Assembly: GCA_001595385.3 (NCBI GenBank)
Contig: LVEI03000001.1
Location: forward strand, 62,001-126,000
DNA: 64,000 nt
From: Deltaproteobacteria bacterium GWC2_55_46
GTDB lineage: Bacteria; Desulfobacterota; GWC2-55-46
Reading direction: 5' to 3'
The notes under the pieces are model-generated. The model saw nothing but the letters and a program-made list of their open reading frames with translations, was not told the DNA's origin and ran no database searches. The position numbers and the translations under genes are program-made. This document shows, one piece after another, positions 36,372 to 44,856 of the stretch. Numbering within the stretch: position 1 is the first letter of the stretch; each line of letters opens with the position of its first letter.

Positions 36372-37385
36372 ATGATAGCAGATACCAGGGTCCTCGTCGT
36401 TGGCTGCGGTTCCATAGGCAGGCGTCATATAAAAAACCTGAGATCATTGGGGATAAGGAGCTTCATACTGTGCGACACAAGCGAGGAGAGGCTCAGCAAG
36501 GCGGCTTCCGGCATCGATAACCCGGTCCTGACCACAAAGTTTTCGTGCGCCGTAGCCGAGATGCCTGAGGCGGCTGTAGTATGCACGCCTTCATCGCTCC
36601 ACCTTGAAATGTCGATGGAGCTGGCGAAGAACGGGGTCCACCTGCTGATAGAGAAGCCCCTTTCGCATACCCTGGAAGGCATAAAGGAGCTTGAGCATCT
36701 CGTTGAGGAGAAGGGTATAGTGGCCATGATGGCCATGTGCTACAGGTTCCATCCTGTATTCACCCGCATCAAAGAGCTCCTTTCCTCGGATGCGATAGGC
36801 AAGGTCTATCACGTGAACTACTTCGGAGGCCATTACCTTCCGGACTGGCACCCCAACGCGGATTACAGGGTAGAGTACGCCGCGAGGAAAAAGCTCGGTG
36901 GCGGGGTGGTCCTGACCAGCATCCATGGCCTCGACAATATCAGATGGCTCCTGGGCGAGGTCGAGGAGGCCCATGCCTTCGTCGACAAGGTGAGCGACCT
37001 TGAGATGGACGTCGAGGACCTCGCCACAGCCGTGATGAGGCTCAGAAACGGCGTTTACGTGAACTGGCAGACCGATTTCCTCCAGAGGGCTAACCAGCAC
37101 AGGATGGTAATAGCAGGGTCAAAGGGGACGATAAGGGCGAACTTCATCGACGGAACGGTAGAGACCTTCTCCGCCGACTCCGGGGCCTGGCGCTCGGCCA
37201 GGCTTACGTTCGAGACGAACGACATGTACGTCGGCGAGATGAAGCACTTCATGGACTGCGTTGACAGGCGCATTGCCCCATGCCCGGATGTCAAGGATGG
37301 GCACATAACGCTCAAGTTAGCCCTTCAGGTCAAGGGTTCGAGAAACCTCCACGATGAAAGGGAAGGGGTATGCAAAACGGCGTGA
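36372..37385 (+). CDS. Gfo/Idh/MocA family oxidoreductase
   Basis: A 337-aa NAD(P)-dependent dehydrogenase: Rossmann motif Val-Val-Gly-Cys-Gly-Ser-Ile-Gly-Arg-Arg-His near 8-18, Glu-Lys-Pro-Leu-Ser near 95-99, and a C-terminal sugar-binding domain. It probably oxidises or reduces a sugar intermediate, perhaps together with the aminotransferase before it. It overlaps pseG by 16 nt. Confidence 0.87.
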   Translation: MIADTRVLVVGCGSIGRRHIKNLRSLGIRSFILCDTSEERLSKAASGIDNPVLTTKFSCAVAEMPEAAVVCTPSSLHLEMSMELAKNGVHLLIEKPLSHTLEGIKELEHLVEEKGIVAMMAMCYRFHPVFTRIKELLSSDAIGKVYHVNYFGGHYLPDWHPNADYRVEYAARKKLGGGVVLTSIHGLDNIRWLLGEVEEAHAFVDKVSDLEMDVEDLATAVMRLRNGVYVNWQTDFLQRANQHRMVIAGSKGTIRANFIDGTVETFSADSGAWRSARLTFETNDMYVGEMKHFMDCVDRRIAPCPDVKDGHITLKLALQVKGSRNLHDEREGVCKTA

Positions 37386-38380
37386 CTTTCTGGACAGAGG
37401 GCGGGTCGTCCATTGGCATGGGGCACGTGATGCGGTGCGTTCATGTCGCCCGCGCGCTTGAAAGTGAAGAGCTTCCCCTTCATTTCCTCGTCAACAACGA
37501 AAGGCCGGTTATTGAGAGGCTCAATTCAGAGGCGCTCTTTCATATCACTTATCCGTTGACTGGCGCTCACGCGAGCCACCTCTCCGGCGGCGTTGTCGTG
37601 ATAGACACCAAGAGGGACGTGAACGTGCAGGTGCGCCACCTTAAGGAGGACGGCAAGAAGGTAGTCCTCATAGACAACAGGTCTTCCGTTGACGCCGACG
37701 CGGTCGTCATGCCGACCCCGCTTTACAGCGGCGGCAATGAGAGGGGCCTCTTTTCAGGGAGCGATTACATCATAATAGGCGATAACTTCAGAAAGGCGTG
37801 CACTCTCAAGACTCGCAAGCACTCGCTTCCGTTGAAGGTGCTTGTCACAATGGGAGGGTCAGACCCGTTTGACCTGACCGCGATGGTCTTGAAGGCGCTC
37901 CATGACGTCGAAGGCATAGAGGTAACGGTTGTAATAGGCCCGGCGTTCCGTAACGCGGAGGGTGATTGGCCGAAGGACGAGAAGTTCAGGTTCGTCCGAA
38001 ATGTCAAGGACATGGCCCCGCTCATGCGTGAGGCTCATATAGGCTTCACAGCGATGGGCACAACGGTATTTGAGCTGGCTTACATGGGCGTGCCATCTGT
38101 GATTATCGGCAATTATGCGGACGACAGGGCAGACCTCGATTCAATCAGGAAGCTCGGCATCTGCTTGAGCCTCGGCTTCTACATGGACGTAAAGCCATGC
38201 CACATAAAAGAGGCTGTAGACTTTTTCAGGAATGAACGCGCTTACGATGATATGTCTATTAACGCGCGCCGTTTGACCGATGGGAAAGGGGTCTCGCGGA
38301 TCGCGGGGCTTGTAATGTCGCTTCTCAATGGCTTGAGATCTCCGGGGGAGGAAATGAAATGGGCCACAAAGGGAGCCTGA
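37370..38380 (+). CDS. pseG: UDP-sugar hydrolase PseG
   Basis: PseG removes UDP from the diamino-sugar before condensation by PseI. It is a 336-aa GT-B fold protein with Gly-Met-Gly-His-Val-Met-Arg-Cys, the likely general base His19, and the C-terminal Gly-Thr-Thr-Val-Phe-Glu-Leu pattern. It is separated from pseBC by other enzymes but in the same operon. Confidence 0.88.
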   Translation: MQNGVTFWTEGGSSIGMGHVMRCVHVARALESEELPLHFLVNNERPVIERLNSEALFHITYPLTGAHASHLSGGVVVIDTKRDVNVQVRHLKEDGKKVVLIDNRSSVDADAVVMPTPLYSGGNERGLFSGSDYIIIGDNFRKACTLKTRKHSLPLKVLVTMGGSDPFDLTAMVLKALHDVEGIEVTVVIGPAFRNAEGDWPKDEKFRFVRNVKDMAPLMREAHIGFTAMGTTVFELAYMGVPSVIIGNYADDRADLDSIRKLGICLSLGFYMDVKPCHIKEAVDFFRNERAYDDMSINARRLTDGKGVSRIAGLVMSLLNGLRSPGEEMKWATKGA

Positions 38381-39255
38381 TATGCGGCACGAACGGCTTC
38401 CGCGTGATTGACTGCGCGGACTGCGGCTTCATCCATATCGACCCTGTCCCGCGCCCGGAAGAGCTTCAAGAGGTCTACGGCGAGGAGTATTACAGGGATG
38501 AAAAGCCCCTTTTTATTGAAAGGGTCATGGAAGATCTACCCTGGTGGCAGGGCGTCTATGATGACAGGTACGATTTTCTTGAATCGAAGCTTCCATTGGA
38601 CAGGCGCGCTATCCTCGACATAGGCTCTGGCCCGGGCTATTTCCTCAAACGCGGGATGGACAGGGGGTGGAAGTGCCTGGGTGTAGAACCTTCAAGGCAG
38701 GCTGCAGCGCACTCTAAGGGGCTCGGCCTGGAGGTGAGTAACGCTTTCTTTAACAAAGATACCGCCTCGTCGCTTGCGAGCAAATTCGACGCGGTCCACC
38801 TCTCAGAGGTCCTTGAGCACGTCCCCGACCCGGCAGGAATACTCAAGGCCGCAGCCGGCGTGATGGAGACGGGCGGCGTTATATGCTGCGTGGTGCCCAA
38901 TGATTTCAGCCCCGTGCAGAAGGTCCTTACGGAAAAACTCGACTTCAGCCAGTATTGGCTGGCCCCGCCCCACCATATAAACTACTTCAGCTTCCCGACC
39001 TTGACAAAGCTCATGGAGAGGTCAGGGTTCAGGGTCATAAATTCGACGTCGATGTTCCCGATAGACTTTTTTCTGCTCATGGGCGACAACTACGTCGGCA
39101 ATGACGAGGTCGGAAGGGCAAGCCACGCGAGGAGGAAGAAGCTCGATATTTTTCTTAATGAGCCCGGCCTCAGGGACTTCAGGAAGGAAATGTACGAGTT
39201 AATGGCGCGACACGGCATCGGCAGGGAAATGGTCATATACGGGGTGAAAAAGTGA
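38359..39255 (+). CDS. class I SAM-dependent methyltransferase (first of pair)
   Basis: A 298-aa protein: an N-terminal Cys-containing segment ending Asp-Cys-Gly-Phe-Ile-His-Ile-Asp-Pro, then a Rossmann methyltransferase with Leu-Asp-Ile-Gly-Ser-Gly-Pro-Gly-Tyr-Phe near 87-96. The gene at 39252 has the same layout with a full pair of Cys-x-x-Cys motifs; here the first pair is missing. A likely sugar O-, N- or C-methyltransferase. Starts inside pseG behind GGGGGAGG. Confidence 0.85.
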   Translation: MGHKGSLICGTNGFRVIDCADCGFIHIDPVPRPEELQEVYGEEYYRDEKPLFIERVMEDLPWWQGVYDDRYDFLESKLPLDRRAILDIGSGPGYFLKRGMDRGWKCLGVEPSRQAAAHSKGLGLEVSNAFFNKDTASSLASKFDAVHLSEVLEHVPDPAGILKAAAGVMETGGVICCVVPNDFSPVQKVLTEKLDFSQYWLAPPHHINYFSFPTLTKLMERSGFRVINSTSMFPIDFFLLMGDNYVGNDEVGRASHARRKKLDIFLNEPGLRDFRKEMYELMARHGIGREMVIYGVKK

Positions 39256-40070
39256 TCGACAACTGCATGATATGCGGCAGCGGTGAGGCAAGGCCTGCGG
39301 CAGAGGTATCAGGGTACAGCTACGTAAAATGCGCAGGATGCGGTGTCGAGAGGATGGGGGCCTATCCCACGCCCAGGGAGATAAGCGACTTCTATGAAGC
39401 CGGGTACATGAAAAAAAGGGCCGATAACCCGTCTATACATATCCATTTTTCAGATGAGTACAGGGAGGCGTACTTTGCCGAGAAGGACCTTACATTCTCT
39501 GACCTCCGCCTGGCCCCGTCAACGCTTGCCGGAAAGCGGGTCCTTGACGTAGGCTGCGCCAACGGGCAGTTTGTGGAGTATATGAGTAGAAGCGGCGTAG
39601 AGGCCGAGGGCATAGATATATCGAACGAGATGGTCGGTGTTGCAAGGCAAAAAGGGCTCAACTGCGCTGTCCGTGAGCTGACTGATATGGATGGAGAGTA
39701 CGACCTTATAACCATCTGGGACGTAATAGAGCACATGATAGATCCGAAAGCTGCGGTCGGGAAGGCGAGGGCTCTTCTTTCACCCGGCGGCGAGATCATC
39801 ATCCAGTCTCCGTGCACAGGTATGATATCCGAACTTTTCGCGGGAAAGTGGCTCTACTACATGCCGGTAGAGCACATACACCTTTTTTCGCAGGAATCGC
39901 TCTTCGACCTCCTTTCCGGCGCCGGGTTCTCGGTTGTAAGCTGGGTGAGGTTCGGGAGCTGCAACCCCAAAGGCTCCATACCGGACGTCAACAAGAGGGC
40001 GATGGACACCATAGCCAAGCGCCTGGGGTTTGGGGACACCATTGCCGTGAGGGCAAGGAGGATAGGGTAG
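39252..40070 (+). CDS. zinc-ribbon class I SAM methyltransferase (second of pair)
   Basis: A 272-aa protein with an N-terminal zinc-binding pair (Cys5-x-x-Cys8 and Cys27-x-x-Cys30), then a methyltransferase domain with Leu-Asp-Val-Gly-Cys-Ala-Asn-Gly-Gln-Phe. This build is known in sugar C-methyltransferases. GTG start, 4-nt overlap with the preceding paralogue, so the two may act on the same glycan. Confidence 0.86.
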   Translation: MIDNCMICGSGEARPAAEVSGYSYVKCAGCGVERMGAYPTPREISDFYEAGYMKKRADNPSIHIHFSDEYREAYFAEKDLTFSDLRLAPSTLAGKRVLDVGCANGQFVEYMSRSGVEAEGIDISNEMVGVARQKGLNCAVRELTDMDGEYDLITIWDVIEHMIDPKAAVGKARALLSPGGEIIIQSPCTGMISELFAGKWLYYMPVEHIHLFSQESLFDLLSGAGFSVVSWVRFGSCNPKGSIPDVNKRAMDTIAKRLGFGDTIAVRARRIG

Positions 40071-40072
40071 TG

Positions 40073-40834
40073 ATGGACAGCTTTAGCCTCAAGGGTAAGA
40101 CCGCGCTTGTCGTTGGCGGAGGAAGCGGCCTCGGGCAGGCGATAGCCATAGGGCTCGCCGGCGCAGGAGCCTCTGTCATCGTATCCGGCAGGGACAAGGC
40201 CAGGCTCGGCGCTACCGTCAATATGATAAAGGAAAAAGGCGGAGCTTCTTTTGCCGTTCAGATGGACGTACTCGATAGCGCCTCCGTCACAAAGGGCGTA
40301 ACGGAGGCCGTAGATATAAACGGTGGAATAGACATACTGGTCTACTCGGCAGGCGCCCACCTTAAAAAGCCAACGCTCGAGGTAACTGACGAGGAGTGGG
40401 GCCGGATAATAGATACGAACCTCACGGGGGCCTTCAGGGTCTGCAGGGCCGTCGGGGCGCAGATGGTCAGGCAGGGGCGCGGCAAGATGATAAATATAGC
40501 CTCGCTCGGCTCTTTTGTCGCGTTGAAGGACGCTGCCGCGTATACGTCGTCAAAGGCGGGTATCGTCCTTTTGACCAAGAACCTCGCGGTTGAGCTTGCT
40601 CCTTCTGGCATACAGGTAAACGCGATAGCTCCTGGAGTATTCAAGACGTCTCTGAACGAGAGCGTGCTGGTAGGAGAGAGGCTCGAGAGGATACTCTCCA
40701 ACACGCCGATGAAGCGGCTCGGCAGGGTCGAAGAGATCGCCGGGACCGCGGTATTTCTCTCTTCATCGGCATCTGATTTCATAACGGGCGCGGTGATCCC
40801 GGTGGACGGAGGCTTCCTGGCATGGGGGATATGA
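40073..40834 (+). CDS. short-chain dehydrogenase/reductase
   Basis: A 253-aa SDR: cofactor motif Gly-Gly-Gly-Ser-Gly-Leu-Gly near 15-21, Asn-x-Ala-like Ser-Ala-Gly segment, catalytic Ser144, Tyr157 and Lys161. It resembles FabG-type and PtmA-type reductases; PtmA-like SDRs belong to flagellin sugar pathways in Campylobacter. It probably acts on a sugar intermediate. ATG at 40073 is chosen because the longer in-frame extension lies in the preceding gene. Confidence 0.87.
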   Translation: MDSFSLKGKTALVVGGGSGLGQAIAIGLAGAGASVIVSGRDKARLGATVNMIKEKGGASFAVQMDVLDSASVTKGVTEAVDINGGIDILVYSAGAHLKKPTLEVTDEEWGRIIDTNLTGAFRVCRAVGAQMVRQGRGKMINIASLGSFVALKDAAAYTSSKAGIVLLTKNLAVELAPSGIQVNAIAPGVFKTSLNESVLVGERLERILSNTPMKRLGRVEEIAGTAVFLSSSASDFITGAVIPVDGGFLAWGI

Positions 40835-42051
40835 GGAAAAGATCGATAATGATCCTCGGAGCCGGGGTGATGCAGATACCGCTTATAAAAAAGGCCCGCG
40901 ACCTCGGCCTCTTTGTCATCGCCACAGATAAGAACCCGGAGGCCGAAGGCCGTGCTTCCGCAGACCATTATGCTGCCATCGATATAAAAGATGCCAGGGC
41001 GCACGCTCTATGGGCAAAAGCCAACAGGGAAAAGTACAACATATGCGGCGTGGTGGCAGGGGCTGACGTTGCGATAACAGCCGCTACGGTATCTAACGCC
41101 CTTGGCCTCCCCGGAATACCTGTAGATGTAGCGGAGAGGTCGAATAACAAGTGGCTCATGAAAAAGAGGTGGCTTGCCGACGGTGTAGCCACCCCTTACG
41201 CGGAGGAGGTCGAAAGCCTCGCTGAGGCCAGGGCCGCGGCTGAAAAGGTCGGTTACCCCTGCATGGTCAAGGCCATAGATAACGCCGCGTCAAGGGGTTC
41301 AAGGAGGATAGATTCAGGTGCGGAGCTTGAAGACGCGCTCATCGACGCCAAAAGACACTCCTCGACAGGTACCGCCCTTATAGAGGAGTTCGTCGTTGGG
41401 GAAGAGCAAAGCGTTGAGCTTATAATCCACAACGGGGTCCATTACAGGTTTGGCATTGTTGACAGGCACTTCGGCTTCCAGCCCTTTCCGATAGAAGTAG
41501 GCCATACAAACCCGACGAGACTTTCCCTGAACATCCAGGAAAGCCTCTACAGGCTCGCAATCGAAGCCGCCGCTTCCCTTGGCATCGAGTTCGGCCCGTA
41601 TAAGGCCGATACCATCATGACGAAAAGGGGGCCGATGGTCCTTGAGCTTCCCGCGAGGCTTTCCGGCGGCTTCCATTCGCAGTACACGACACCGCTTGCC
41701 ACAGGGCTTGAGCCGCAGAAGATGGCCATAGCGCTCGCCGCCGGCCTCGATATTAAAAAGGAATTTTTCGTGCCGTCGCGCGCGAGGGTCACCGTTTGCA
41801 AGGCCGTCTTCCCTGAGCCCGGAAAGGTCATGTCGATAGAGGGGCTTGAAGAAGCCAGGGCGCTTTCCGGGGTCGATGAGATATTTCTCATGGTCAGGCC
41901 GGGGGAGGAGATAGCGCCATACAGGAATTGCGGCCACAGGGTCTGCTATATAATAGCGAGCGGCGCCGACTACAATTCCGCGGATGAGAGCTGGCAGATG
42001 GCCGCTTCGACCCTCAAGATAGTAACCGCCACGGAGAAGGCCTATGCGTAA
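40822..42051 (+). CDS. ATP-grasp ligase
   Basis: A 409-aa ATP-grasp enzyme, related to carboxylate-amine ligases: pre-ATP-grasp domain (1-110, Gly-Ala-Gly-Val-Met-Gln), nucleotide-binding Met-Val-Lys-Ala with a Ser/Arg-rich loop, Ile-Glu-Glu-Phe, and Met-Val-Leu-Glu-Leu-Pro-Ala-Arg-Leu-Ser-Gly-Gly near the metal site. Such enzymes join a carboxylate to an amine. In this operon it may acylate a sugar amino group; this is inference. Overlaps the SDR by 13 nt. Confidence 0.85.
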   Translation: MGDMRKRSIMILGAGVMQIPLIKKARDLGLFVIATDKNPEAEGRASADHYAAIDIKDARAHALWAKANREKYNICGVVAGADVAITAATVSNALGLPGIPVDVAERSNNKWLMKKRWLADGVATPYAEEVESLAEARAAAEKVGYPCMVKAIDNAASRGSRRIDSGAELEDALIDAKRHSSTGTALIEEFVVGEEQSVELIIHNGVHYRFGIVDRHFGFQPFPIEVGHTNPTRLSLNIQESLYRLAIEAAASLGIEFGPYKADTIMTKRGPMVLELPARLSGGFHSQYTTPLATGLEPQKMAIALAAGLDIKKEFFVPSRARVTVCKAVFPEPGKVMSIEGLEEARALSGVDEIFLMVRPGEEIAPYRNCGHRVCYIIASGADYNSADESWQMAASTLKIVTATEKAYA

Positions 42052-42820
42052 CCCCGTAAAGATGAACGCGGGCAGGGGAAGGGGGCTCAACAGGGTCTTT
42101 TCAGATGAGCTCAGCCCGCTTGCCCTTGATATGCTCGTCCTTGACGCTGGCGATTCGTTTGAGCTCGATACGGCTGGTTTTGAGACGGCTATCGTACCGA
42201 TGAAGGCTCAGGTAGAGGTCCTGTGCGAAGGAAGGTTTTTCACGCTGAAAAGAGAAGACGTCTTCAGCTCTCGCGCCTCTTCCGTGTGCCTGCCAAGGGA
42301 CTGTAAGGCGACGATAAGGGCCTCGTCCTATTCGGAGCTTGCGCTCTGCAAGGCACGGACAGATGAAAAGGGTGAAGCCTTTCTCGTCTCTCCCGCGCAG
42401 GTGCGTGAGAAGACAGTCGGCAGGCAGTTATGGGAGAGGAAGGTAGTCGATATAATAGGCCCTGACCAGAACGCCTCCCGGTTAGTCCTGGGCGAGACCT
42501 TCAACCAGCCTGGGGGCTGGTCGAGTTTCCCGCCGCACAAGCATGATACCCCCGTACCAGGCCATGAAGTCAGGATGGAGGAAGTTTATCTTTTCCGGCT
42601 TAACCCCGCGGAGGGGTTCGGCACCCAGACTATTTACGGGGAAGAGGGGTCGTTCTCTTTCATGGTCGGGGATTATGACGCTGTGACTATTCCATGGGGC
42701 TATCACCCGGTCTCCGCCATGCCCGGCTATGGCCTCTACTATCTCTGGTTCCTTGCCGGGGACGGCAGGACCTTGATGCCCAACACAGACCCGAACTTTA
42801 AGTGGCTGGAGGAGAGATAG
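42044..42820 (+). CDS. 5-deoxy-glucuronate isomerase-like protein (IolB/KduI family)
   Basis: A 258-aa double-cupin protein with the IolB metal site pattern: Phe-Pro-Pro-His-Lys-His-Asp, Met-Glu-Glu-Val-Tyr and, near the C-terminus, Tyr-His-Pro. IolB works in inositol breakdown, but no other iol gene is here. It overlaps the ATP-grasp gene by 8 nt, so it probably isomerises a sugar of this pathway. Confidence 0.83.
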   Translation: MRNPVKMNAGRGRGLNRVFSDELSPLALDMLVLDAGDSFELDTAGFETAIVPMKAQVEVLCEGRFFTLKREDVFSSRASSVCLPRDCKATIRASSYSELALCKARTDEKGEAFLVSPAQVREKTVGRQLWERKVVDIIGPDQNASRLVLGETFNQPGGWSSFPPHKHDTPVPGHEVRMEEVYLFRLNPAEGFGTQTIYGEEGSFSFMVGDYDAVTIPWGYHPVSAMPGYGLYYLWFLAGDGRTLMPNTDPNFKWLEER

Positions 42821-44851
42821 ATGCTCAGCCTTTATACCCTTTTCCACTGTAACCTCGCCTTCTCTTCCATCCCGAGGGAGCACTTCCCGGCGATAATCGA
42901 GAGGTGCTACGCGCCGATACTCGCTCTCGCTGAGAAGGGCTTCCCGGTAGCCCTGGAGATGACCGGCTGGACCCTTAAAGAGGTGAACAGGATCGACCCG
43001 GCCTTTCTGGAAAGGCTCCGGTCGTTATTGCACGATGGAAAATGCGAGTTCATAGGATCGGGCTTTTCACAGGCCATATTGCCTCTCATCCCAGCCGAGG
43101 TGAACAGGTGGAACCTTGAGCTTGGAAATAAATATTACCATGACCTGCTGGGCAGGAGGCCGAGGATAGCCCTCGTGAACGAGCAGACCTTCTCAAGGGG
43201 GATAGTAGACCTCTACAGAGACGCAGGGTATGAGGCCCTGATAATGGACTGGAACAACTCATTTCAGCATAACAGGTATCCAAAGGAATATAAGTATTAC
43301 CCGCAGAGGGCCGCGGGCCTTTCTTCCGACATAGACGTCATCTGGAGCCATTCCATCGCCTTCCAGAAGTTCCAGAGGTGCGTGCACGGCGAGATAAGCG
43401 AAGCCGAGTACCTTGATTATCTCTTCTCTCATGCCTCCACCGGAGAGCGCGGCTTCCTCGTCTACAGTAACGACGCGGAGGTCTTTAGCTACAGGCCCGG
43501 CGGAGAGCCTACGAAAGAGGACGAGTACTTAAGGATATCCGCGCTCCTTGAGAAGATAGCGGCAGACCCACGGGCCTCGCTTGTAACCCCGGGAGGGCTT
43601 CTCAAGTCCCTGAAGGGTAACCCTGACTCCGGCAACATCATTCAGCTTGAATCGGCTGAAACGCCCATAGTCTGTAAAAAGCAGGAGAAGTATAACCCTC
43701 TTCGCTGGGCGGCAACCGGCAGGGACAGCGTACATCTCAATACCGAATGCCACAAGGTCTATGAGAACCTGAAGGCCCTCATAAGGCAGGGCGCCCTTGA
43801 GAAGGAGGCGATCGATGACTTCAAGGAAGTACTATGCGACCTGTGGGGGAGTGACTTCAGGACAAATACCATAGATGAGAAGTACGCGTACTTTCAGAAC
43901 AGGCTCGGTTGGCTGAAGATGGAGACAGAGCGCCTCCTCGGGAACCACCAGCACAGGACCCCTCTTTTGGCCTGGGTATACGGCAGCAGCACAGTCGCTC
44001 ACGCGCCCTCTACCCCGGACGAGGAAGAAGGCACAAGCGTCTCCGGAGAGTTCAGGCCAGAGGCGGTCTCGTCGGAGAACGTTCTCAAGGTATGCACCCC
44101 GAAAGTCCATGCCGAGTTTATCGCTAACAAGGGCTATGCGCTTAAGTCGCTTGTCTTCCCTGACGTTTCAACCTCGCCGCTACTCGGCACATTGCCCCAC
44201 GGCCACTATGAGGACATAAGGCTCGGCGCGGATTTCTTCAGCGGCCACCTCATCCACACCACTCGCGAAGGAAAGCAGACTACCGACTTGATGAAATCGC
44301 AAGTCGAGGTAAAAGAAGAACGTGAAAAGGTGAGCGTGATCATAAAAAGCCAGCTTGGGATAGGTATCCTCTGGAAGAGATACGAGATCTCAAGGTCTGC
44401 CCCGGAGATTAAGCTTACCTACAGGCTAAAGGTCAACGGTCTTGTGGCCTCGTCGCTCCGGGCTGGGATATTTACGCTCGTTCCTTCCGGCTTTGACCGC
44501 GACGATCTCTGGTTCGAGACGGTCAACGGCGGGGCCGGGGCCGAGAGGTTCTACCTCAAGGGGCATGATCTGTCGCACGAAGAGCCGGTAAGCCAGAGCG
44601 TGTCGGCGAGCTCATGCCTCGGCGCCACCGAAGGCTGGATAAGGATAGGAGACAGCAGGAAATCTATTGAGATATCTACCGACAAGTCCAGGCTCTATAC
44701 TGTTCCGATGATAAGGTACATGGAGCTTCCGGGTGAGGACTCGTTCTTCATGAGGGTATATCATTCTCTCGGCGAGTTCGACGATACCGCATGGTGGGTC
44801 TGGCGGGGCTACAATGAGGCTGAATTTACCGTGAAGGCCAAAAGGAGCTGA
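42821..44851 (+). CDS. GH57-like glycoside hydrolase family protein
   Basis: A 676-aa protein with an N-terminal GH57-type barrel (about 1-330): Phe-His-Cys-Asn-Leu-Ala-Phe near 8-14, Val-Asn-Glu121 matching the nucleophile region, and Asn-Asp218-Ala-Glu-Val-Phe matching the acid/base region. A long C-terminal beta-rich part (about 380-676) follows. GH57 enzymes normally act on alpha-glucans; in this operon it may trim or transfer a glycan. No signal peptide, so cytoplasmic. It starts with no gap after the IolB-like gene. Confidence 0.75.
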   Translation: MLSLYTLFHCNLAFSSIPREHFPAIIERCYAPILALAEKGFPVALEMTGWTLKEVNRIDPAFLERLRSLLHDGKCEFIGSGFSQAILPLIPAEVNRWNLELGNKYYHDLLGRRPRIALVNEQTFSRGIVDLYRDAGYEALIMDWNNSFQHNRYPKEYKYYPQRAAGLSSDIDVIWSHSIAFQKFQRCVHGEISEAEYLDYLFSHASTGERGFLVYSNDAEVFSYRPGGEPTKEDEYLRISALLEKIAADPRASLVTPGGLLKSLKGNPDSGNIIQLESAETPIVCKKQEKYNPLRWAATGRDSVHLNTECHKVYENLKALIRQGALEKEAIDDFKEVLCDLWGSDFRTNTIDEKYAYFQNRLGWLKMETERLLGNHQHRTPLLAWVYGSSTVAHAPSTPDEEEGTSVSGEFRPEAVSSENVLKVCTPKVHAEFIANKGYALKSLVFPDVSTSPLLGTLPHGHYEDIRLGADFFSGHLIHTTREGKQTTDLMKSQVEVKEEREKVSVIIKSQLGIGILWKRYEISRSAPEIKLTYRLKVNGLVASSLRAGIFTLVPSGFDRDDLWFETVNGGAGAERFYLKGHDLSHEEPVSQSVSASSCLGATEGWIRIGDSRKSIEISTDKSRLYTVPMIRYMELPGEDSFFMRVYHSLGEFDDTAWWVWRGYNEAEFTVKAKRS

Positions 44852-44856
44852 AAAAG

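Noticed and set aside
39812-40072. N-terminal extension of the SDR gene
   Set aside because: It overlaps the conserved end of the preceding methyltransferase; the SDR fold begins at 40073.
42044-42820. Part of an inositol breakdown operon
   Set aside because: No other iol gene is present, and the gene is embedded in the glycan operon by overlaps.
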